This document shows, piece after piece, positions 6,068 through 10,762 of a stretch of 10,762 nucleotides of DNA. The notes beneath the pieces were generated by a model. The model worked only from the letters and a program-made list of their open reading frames with translations. It did no database searches and was not told the DNA's origin. The stretch lies in contig JANWJY010000062.1 of NCBI GenBank assembly GCA_025451715.1, positions 1 to 10,762 on the forward strand, read 5' to 3'. A program made the translations under genes and the position numbers. Within the stretch, counting starts at the first letter, position 1. Each line of letters starts with the position of its first letter. The DNA is from Fimbriimonadaceae bacterium (lineage in GTDB: Bacteria > Armatimonadota > Fimbriimonadia > Fimbriimonadales > Fimbriimonadaceae).

Positions 6068-6760
6068 ATGATCCCGATTCGGGACAACCTGGAGGCGCGA
6101 GAGAAGCCGCTCGTCACATGGACGCTGATAGGGCTGAACGTCTTCCTCTTCTACTGGGACCGAAACTGGGCTTGGGGCGGGCACAGTATCGTGTTCGCGG
6201 ACCTAGCGATGCGGCCGAGCGAGGTCATCGCCGCCATAACGGGGAACGGCGACCCGTTCGAGCTCGGAAAGCTGTTCACCTCGATGTTCCTGCACGGCTC
6301 GCTGTGGCACCTGATCGGCAACATGCTGTTCCTCCTCGTGTTCGGCGAGAACGTCGAGCGCGCGCTCGGCGGGTTCCGGTTCGCGATCTATTACCTGTTC
6401 TGGGGGATCGTGGCGGCGGCGGCGCACATCTTCGTACACTCGTCGTCACCGATCCAGACACTTGGTGCGTCAGGTGCGATCGGTGGAGTGCTCGGCTGCT
6501 ACTTCCTCTTGTTCCCCGGCAACCGTGTGCAGGTGGTCGTCCCGCCGCTGATCTTCTTCGTGTTCGCGCTGCCGGCGTGGGTGCTTCTCGCGTTTTGGTT
6601 CGTCTTCCAGGTGCTCGTTCCCCAGGCGGGGGTCGCAAATTGGGCACACGCCGGCGGATTCCTCGCGGGCATGATAACCGTCTTGGTCGCTGGGGGTCGC
6701 GCAAAGGTGCTCCGCGACACGGAGTTCCAAAAGGTCTTGCTGGAGGAAGATGATGAATAG
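6068..6760 (+). CDS. Rhomboid family intramembrane serine protease
   Basis: This 230-residue polytopic membrane protein has about six hydrophobic segments (roughly 15-32, 82-95, 104-125, 131-149, 157-183 and 194-209). Rhomboids cut transmembrane segments of client proteins within the membrane using a Ser-His dyad. The family signatures are all visible: H-G-S-L-W-H-L-I-G-N (76-85, the H-x4-H-x3-N motif in TM2), G-A-S-G (133-136) with catalytic Ser135, and A-N-W-A-H-A-G-G (190-197) with catalytic His194. The N-terminus M-I-P-I-R-D-N is typical of this bacterial subgroup. The ATG lies 12 bp after the previous stop; the upstream ribosome site is poor, so coupling to the upstream gene is likely. 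The 3' end overlaps the next gene by 8 bp. The client is unknown; no obvious substrate TM protein other than the DUF5693 protein is in the window. Confidence 0.94.
   Translation: MIPIRDNLEAREKPLVTWTLIGLNVFLFYWDRNWAWGGHSIVFADLAMRPSEVIAAITGNGDPFELGKLFTSMFLHGSLWHLIGNMLFLLVFGENVERALGGFRFAIYYLFWGIVAAAAHIFVHSSSPIQTLGASGAIGGVLGCYFLLFPGNRVQVVVPPLIFFVFALPAWVLLAFWFVFQVLVPQAGVANWAHAGGFLAGMITVLVAGGRAKVLRDTEFQKVLLEEDDE
6742..6747 (+). promoter_or_regulatory. Strong ribosome binding site deciding the start at 6753
   Basis: GGAGGA lies within the last codons of the rhomboid gene. Two tandem ATG codons follow at 6750 and 6753. From the GGAGG core, the spacing is three nucleotides to the first and six to the second, so the second is the better start and shortens the protein by one residue. 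Confidence 0.7.
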
Positions 6761-8666
6761 GGTGCCGTGGTGGGTGTGGGTCTCCGTTCTGGGCTGCGCG
6801 GCGGCTTCGCTCGTGTCCTTGGCCGCTCGGCACAAGATGGAGGACTCTAATCGCGCTGTCGGCCTGATGATGGAGATGCTCGACATCGAGGCGATGGCGG
6901 CGGCAACCGGCATCGACCGAGCCACCGCTCTGAAGGAGCTCAAGGAACACGGCTTGACGGGTGTCGCGATCACCGAGGACACGATCGGCGACCTCGTCCG
7001 CAAAGGGCGGCTCGTTCTCGAGACCGACGGTTCTGCGCTCGTCATCCGGGCCGTGGGCGACCTCGGTTCGAGGTGGGTCAAGCCCGGAACGCCGGAGCCG
7101 CGCTTCATCGGATCGCAATACCAGCGCGACCTGTACCACCTCGACCGGGTTGCGAAGGCGCTTTCGCGCCGCGGTTTCTACGATCTGGGTGCGGTCAACG
7201 TGCCGTACGGGGTCCGGTATCCGACTTCGATCAGCGTCGACCGCGACTCGTCGCTCGACGTGTCGGCTGTGCTCGTCGGAATCGACCCGCGAGCGGCCTA
7301 CGAAGCGAAGGAGGCTGGACTCGTAGTGGTCGCAAGGCACTTCAACGAAGTCGGCTCGAACGAGCGGACCATCGTTGGTTCATTGCGCGACTCGTCATTG
7401 GCCGGCGCGACCGCGTATCTGATCGGTGGCGACCAGGCGATCGGAAACAGGATCCTGATCGCAGCGACCGAGGAGACGCTCAGTGCTCTCAAGATGACGT
7501 ACCTGTCGCCTGAGTTCGTTGCGCTCGGCGGCGATACGTATCTGCGCAACAAGCTCAGGGCACAGACGTTGCGGCTCCACTCCATCAACCAACTGGAGGC
7601 GGAGACGATGTCTCAGAGCGAGCTCGACGAGCGTTTTGCGAAGGCCTATCGCGAGAGATCCGTGCGCTGGCTGCTCTTGCGGCCGACGAGCAAAGCGAGC
7701 AGAAATGTGCTCGACCAGGCCAGCGAGACGCTGATGAGCATCGGTGACGCAGTGAGGGCCGCGGGAGGTGAGGTCAAAGAGCCGCACCCGTTCGTGGATC
7801 CCAACGTTTCGCCATGGCTGATCGGTGCAATCGCCGCGCTCGCATTTCCTGCCGTGCTTTGGACGATCTTTGCGGCGTTCGGCAATAACTGGTTCTCGTA
7901 CGTTTCGGGCTTCATCGCGCTGGGCATCACCGGCGCGTCCTTCGTTGGCGAGTACCGCGAGTACGCGTCGCTGATGATCGCAATCCTGATGCCCGTGCTC
8001 GGATACCTCGTGATCGCGTCGATGGAAAGGGGGCGGCGGTATCCGGTCGTCGCTTACATTCTGATGAGTGCGGTGAGCCTCGTCGGTGGCCTTGCCGTCG
8101 GTGGGATGATGGTGGGGATCGAATACACGCTCCGGGTGAGCGCGTTCAGCGGCGTGAAGCTCGCGATGTTCCTGCCGGTCCTCATCGTGGGCTGGATCGT
8201 ACTCAAGCAGCAGGGCCCGATCCGGGAGACCTTGAGCCGTCCGGTCACATGGGCAGCGGCGACGGTCACCATCCTCGGGCTCGTGGTGATCGCGCTCCTC
8301 GCGCTCAGGTCAGGGAACGAGAACCCGTCGGCAGTGTCGTCGCTCGAGCTACAGATAAGGTCGCTCCTCGACAACCTCTTGCACGTGCGGCCCCGCTCCA
8401 AGGAGGTCGCCTTTGGACACCCTGCGCTCGCAATTGCGCTTTGCCTCATGGCCTACAGGCCGAACCTCAGGGGCTGGGCGGCGTTGCTGCTGTTGGCGGG
8501 AATGGTCGGGCAGACGAGCATCGTGAACACGATGTGCCACCTTCACACACCGGTCCTGCTGAGCCTAGCGCGCATCGGGGTCGGGCTAGCCCTCGGCGGT
8601 ATAATCGGCGCTCTCGTGTGGGTAGTCGCAAGGCGCTTAATGCCTGCCGAGAAGACCGCGGAATAA
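6753..8666 (+). CDS. DUF5693-like polytopic membrane protein
   Basis: This 637-residue protein has an N-terminal membrane anchor (about 5-24), an extracytoplasmic domain of ~325 residues, then a C-terminal membrane domain with about eight or nine hydrophobic segments between 354 and 625. The large domain contains G-V-A-I-T-E-D-T (70-77), V-N-V-P-Y-G-V-R-Y-P (148-157) and, near its end, W-L-L-L-R-P (306-311). Between the later membrane segments sits R-P-R-S-K-E (546-551), followed by G-H-P (555-557). This architecture, the RPRxKE-GHP stretch and the position directly ahead of csaB fit what I remember of the DUF5693 family, which has no established biochemical role. A link to export or modification of cell-wall polysaccharide is inferred from the csaB neighbour. 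The start is the second of two tandem ATGs, set by GGAGGA. The csaB ATG follows one nucleotide after the stop. Confidence 0.78.
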   Translation: MNRVPWWVWVSVLGCAAASLVSLAARHKMEDSNRAVGLMMEMLDIEAMAAATGIDRATALKELKEHGLTGVAITEDTIGDLVRKGRLVLETDGSALVIRAVGDLGSRWVKPGTPEPRFIGSQYQRDLYHLDRVAKALSRRGFYDLGAVNVPYGVRYPTSISVDRDSSLDVSAVLVGIDPRAAYEAKEAGLVVVARHFNEVGSNERTIVGSLRDSSLAGATAYLIGGDQAIGNRILIAATEETLSALKMTYLSPEFVALGGDTYLRNKLRAQTLRLHSINQLEAETMSQSELDERFAKAYRERSVRWLLLRPTSKASRNVLDQASETLMSIGDAVRAAGGEVKEPHPFVDPNVSPWLIGAIAALAFPAVLWTIFAAFGNNWFSYVSGFIALGITGASFVGEYREYASLMIAILMPVLGYLVIASMERGRRYPVVAYILMSAVSLVGGLAVGGMMVGIEYTLRVSAFSGVKLAMFLPVLIVGWIVLKQQGPIRETLSRPVTWAAATVTILGLVVIALLALRSGNENPSAVSSLELQIRSLLDNLLHVRPRSKEVAFGHPALAIALCLMAYRPNLRGWAALLLLAGMVGQTSIVNTMCHLHTPVLLSLARIGVGLALGGIIGALVWVVARRLMPAEKTAE

Positions 8667-8667
8667 G

Positions 8668-9744
8668 ATGGCGAAGCGCCTCGTGCTGGCTGGCTACTTT
8701 GGAAGGGGAAACCTGGGTGACGATGCGATCCTCCTTGGGTTCGTCAATGGCGTAAAGGACCTCGGCTACCAGTACACTGTCGTCTGCGGCGCGCCCGAGT
8801 TCCTCATGCGCGATTACGGACTGCGCGGTGTGAGCCATCTCGACTTCAAAGCGATCCGCACCATGATCGAGCAGTGCGACGCGCTCGTGTTCCCCGGCGG
8901 GAGCGTGTTCCAAGACGTGAGCAGCGTGCGCAGCGTCGCCTACTATGCTGACCTCGTCAAGATGGCGAAGAAGGCGAACAAGAAGGTCGTCATGCTCGGC
9001 CAGGGCGTTGGCCCGCTCAACAGGTTTCTCGGAAAGCGGCTCGCGGCGACGGCGTTCCAATCTGCGGACGTGATCGCGGTGCGCGACCGCGGATCGGTCG
9101 CAAGCCTTCAGGAGCTCGGAGTGACTGGAAAGCCTCGTGTCACTGCGGACATGGCGTTCTTGCTACCAGAACCGGCGCTCGACTCAGGGCTCCAACAGTT
9201 CGGAGTCGGCGACATGAAGTCGGTCGGGCTCTCCGCACGCCCCTCGGGCAACGATCGGGGAAAGCAGGTTATCAAGGTGTTCAGCAGACTGATGCGACTG
9301 CTCTTCGAAAACGGCTGGGTGCCGGTCATGATCGAGATGGACCGGGAGATCGACCGTCCCCTTTTGGACAAGCTAGGCAAGGAGTTCGGCGGAAAAGTGC
9401 CGGAGATCAGGGGCCTGACGAGCCCAATCCAGCTTCAACAGAGGTTCCAGCGGATGGACGCGGTGCTCGGTATGAGGCTCCACGCCGGTATTCTCGCGGC
9501 GACGGTCGGGGCGCCTGCGTACATGGTGAGCTACGACCCAAAGGTGACCGCCTTCGCGAACGCAATGGGGTACCCGACCCCTCAGAACATAGAGACGACG
9601 ACCGCGGAGCGGATTTTCGACAGCTTCCAGTCCTTCATGAGAGACCGCGACCGCACGGTCGACATGGTCAAGCGCAAGCGCGATGAGTTTTCAATCCTGG
9701 CCAAAGAGAACATCGATGTGCTCGTCTCTTCCGTCGGCACGTAG
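8668..9744 (+). CDS. csaB: CsaB, polysaccharide pyruvyl transferase
   Basis: CsaB transfers a pyruvyl group from phosphoenolpyruvate to a sugar of the cell-wall-linked polysaccharide, forming the pyruvate ketal that SLH domains of surface proteins bind. The 358 residues carry the family hallmarks: G-Y-F-G-R-G-N-L-G-D-D-A at 9-20, F-P-G-G-S-V-F-Q-D at 75-83, G-Q-G-V-G-P at 111-116, A-V-R-D-R-G-S at 137-143, G-L-S-A-R-P at 187-192, and G-M-R-L-H-A at 268-273 followed by V-S-Y-D-P-K at 287-292. Length and motif order match full-length bacterial CsaB, and there is no signal peptide, so it acts in the cytoplasm. The ATG follows the upstream TAA after one nucleotide, implying translational coupling. 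The 3' end overlaps the next gene by 29 bp. No SLH-domain gene is visible in the window. Confidence 0.92.
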   Translation: MAKRLVLAGYFGRGNLGDDAILLGFVNGVKDLGYQYTVVCGAPEFLMRDYGLRGVSHLDFKAIRTMIEQCDALVFPGGSVFQDVSSVRSVAYYADLVKMAKKANKKVVMLGQGVGPLNRFLGKRLAATAFQSADVIAVRDRGSVASLQELGVTGKPRVTADMAFLLPEPALDSGLQQFGVGDMKSVGLSARPSGNDRGKQVIKVFSRLMRLLFENGWVPVMIEMDREIDRPLLDKLGKEFGGKVPEIRGLTSPIQLQQRFQRMDAVLGMRLHAGILAATVGAPAYMVSYDPKVTAFANAMGYPTPQNIETTTAERIFDSFQSFMRDRDRTVDMVKRKRDEFSILAKENIDVLVSSVGT

Positions 9745-10762
9745 CCTGGCGGCGGCCGCGCTGCTTTGTCTGTTGCCCGCGCTTTCGCACTCCCAGGCGG
9801 GCATGAGGCTCCCGCAATGGCTGCAGAAGGACATCGTCAACCGAATCAAGATCTCGGGCTATCGCAACCTCTCGTACCACAAGCACCGAGTGACGGGCGA
9901 CGGAGAGGCGTTCGGACAGGGCAACTACGGCGGCCCGGGCAACAAGGACTTCACCGACTTCGGCCACGTGCGCGTGTCAGGGCAGGACGTGCTCGGCTCG
10001 ATCAACTTCGACTTCGTGATCCAAGACTCGCGGTTCCAGGACCCGCAGGGTCAAAAGTTCAGCATCGACTACGACCGTGGGCCGTGGCTGGTCAACCTGG
10101 GCGACATCCGTGGAAGCGTGCTGAACACGAACCGTTTCGCGACGTTCACTAAGACCCTCAATGGCGCATCGCTCGGTTATGAGTCCGGCGGGTTCCGCGC
10201 CAAGACCGTGTTCAGCGACGTCAAGGGCGCACCGCGCACGGTAACGATCCCCGGCACCAACACGGCCGGCCCGTACTACCTGCAGAGCGCACAGATCGTG
10301 CGAGGATCAGAACGGATCGAAGTGGACGGCGTGCCGCAGACGCTCGGGCAGGACTACATCATCAACTACGAGATCGGGTCGATCACGTTCGTCAACCGTT
10401 CGACGGGCGAGGCCAAGATCATTCCTCCGACGAGCACGATCGTGGCATCGTACGAGGTGTTCGGCTTCTCCGGTTCGCGCGGTCGTGTGCAGGCGGCCGG
10501 TCTCGCATACAGCTTCTTCGACTTCGTCACGCTGGGCGTGACCGGGATGCAACAGATCAAGGGTGGAAGCGGCGGGCTTTCGACCCGACTCGAGAAGTTC
10601 CAAGGGTTCGGGCCTCCGTCCACGCCGTACTTTCTCCAGTTCGAGCCGCTCTCGACAGAGCCGATCGTCATCCGCGTCAACGGCATCCTTCAGACCGAGG
10701 GAGTGGACTACTTCTTCGATCCCGACAACCCGAGCATCTTCTACTTCACGCGCTTCATGCCC
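9716..10762 (+). CDS. Secreted, outer-membrane-like protein with repeated G-x-D-Y units, N-terminal part
   Basis: An uninterrupted frame runs from ATG 9716 to the window edge (349 codons, no stop). The N-terminus is a convincing signal peptide: Arg9, an Ala/Leu core at 11-22, and a probable cut after S-Q-A28. The mature part is rich in Asp, Gly, Phe and Tyr with alternating strand-like patterns, for example H-V-R-V-S-G-Q-D-V-L-G-S-I-N-F-D-F (84-100) and L-G-D-I-R-G-S (128-134). Residues 201-214 and 319-332 share the pattern I-x-V-[D/N]-G-[V/I]-x-Q-T-x-G-x-D-Y. Such V-D-G...G-x-D-Y...I-x-F units remind me of large outer-membrane proteins of diderm bacteria, but I cannot name the family. The gene starts inside csaB (29-bp overlap). 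An in-frame ATG at 9683 is an alternative start, without an evident ribosome site. Its position after csaB suggests an envelope function. Confidence 0.8.
   Translation, partial: MCSSLPSARSLAAAALLCLLPALSHSQAGMRLPQWLQKDIVNRIKISGYRNLSYHKHRVTGDGEAFGQGNYGGPGNKDFTDFGHVRVSGQDVLGSINFDFVIQDSRFQDPQGQKFSIDYDRGPWLVNLGDIRGSVLNTNRFATFTKTLNGASLGYESGGFRAKTVFSDVKGAPRTVTIPGTNTAGPYYLQSAQIVRGSERIEVDGVPQTLGQDYIINYEIGSITFVNRSTGEAKIIPPTSTIVASYEVFGFSGSRGRVQAAGLAYSFFDFVTLGVTGMQQIKGGSGGLSTRLEKFQGFGPPSTPYFLQFEPLSTEPIVIRVNGILQTEGVDYFFDPDNPSIFYFTRFMP
10316..10711 (+). repeat. Two copies of a G-x-D-Y unit in the partial outer-membrane-like protein
   Basis: The first copy lies at 10316-10357 and the second at 10670-10711. 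They align without gaps over 14 residues (I-x-V-[D/N]-G-[V/I]-x-Q-T-x-G-x-D-Y), 118 residues apart, and each is followed by a short hydrophobic strand (S-I-T-F and S-I-F-Y-F). More copies could follow beyond the window. Confidence 0.7.

Noticed and set aside
6276..7340. Minus-strand open frame of 354 codons across the rhomboid/DUF5693 junction
   Set aside because: Arg/Pro-rich composition typical of antisense reading in high-GC DNA; both plus-strand genes have clear family motifs.
8467..9060. Minus-strand open frame opposite the DUF5693/csaB junction
   Set aside because: No motif or plausible start signal; it spans two well-supported genes on the other strand.

Overview
The window is GC-rich and almost entirely coding: no gap between neighbouring genes exceeds about 25 bp, and no stretch over 300 bp lacks a gene. 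I saw no rRNA, tRNA, CRISPR array, insertion sequence or attachment site, and no convincing terminator. The best guess at the source is an environmental Armatimonadota bacterium (Fimbriimonadia-like). This rests on a prepilin-type protein with the A|FTLIELL leader and a C-terminal H-X9-DG signature, a DUF5693-type membrane protein directly followed by csaB, and a secreted outer-membrane-like protein. Planctomycetes or another diderm lineage cannot be excluded. The phylum call is inference.

The genes form two divergent, tightly packed blocks that meet head to head near 4067-4101. The left block is on the minus strand, read from 4101 down to 1. It encodes a secreted alpha/beta hydrolase, a GNAT acetyltransferase, an H-X9-DG pseudopilin-like protein, argC (N-acetyl-gamma-glutamyl-phosphate reductase) and the first 57 codons of argJ (ornithine/glutamate N-acetyltransferase), which runs off the left edge. 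Junctions are a 19-bp overlap, 24-bp and 18-bp gaps, and a 4-bp GTGA overlap, so co-transcription is likely. The unexpected point is that arginine biosynthesis genes share this block with cell-surface genes.

The right block is on the plus strand, from 4067 to beyond 10762. It encodes a secreted protein with twelve copies of a D-x2-G-x-D-x-Y motif on a roughly 27-residue period, a rhomboid intramembrane protease, a DUF5693-like polytopic membrane protein, CsaB (polysaccharide pyruvyl transferase), and the first 349 codons of a secreted outer-membrane-like protein. The last gene has no stop inside the window. Junctions are a 12-bp gap, an 8-bp overlap, a 1-bp gap and a 29-bp overlap. The block looks like a cell-envelope operon. 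CsaB-type enzymes add pyruvate ketals to cell-wall polysaccharide, the ligand for SLH-domain proteins. The other members are a membrane protein, an intramembrane protease and two exported proteins.

The strongest candidates for something undescribed are the 12-repeat secreted protein, its linkage to the rhomboid/DUF5693/CsaB cluster, and the repeated G-x-D-Y unit in the final partial protein.
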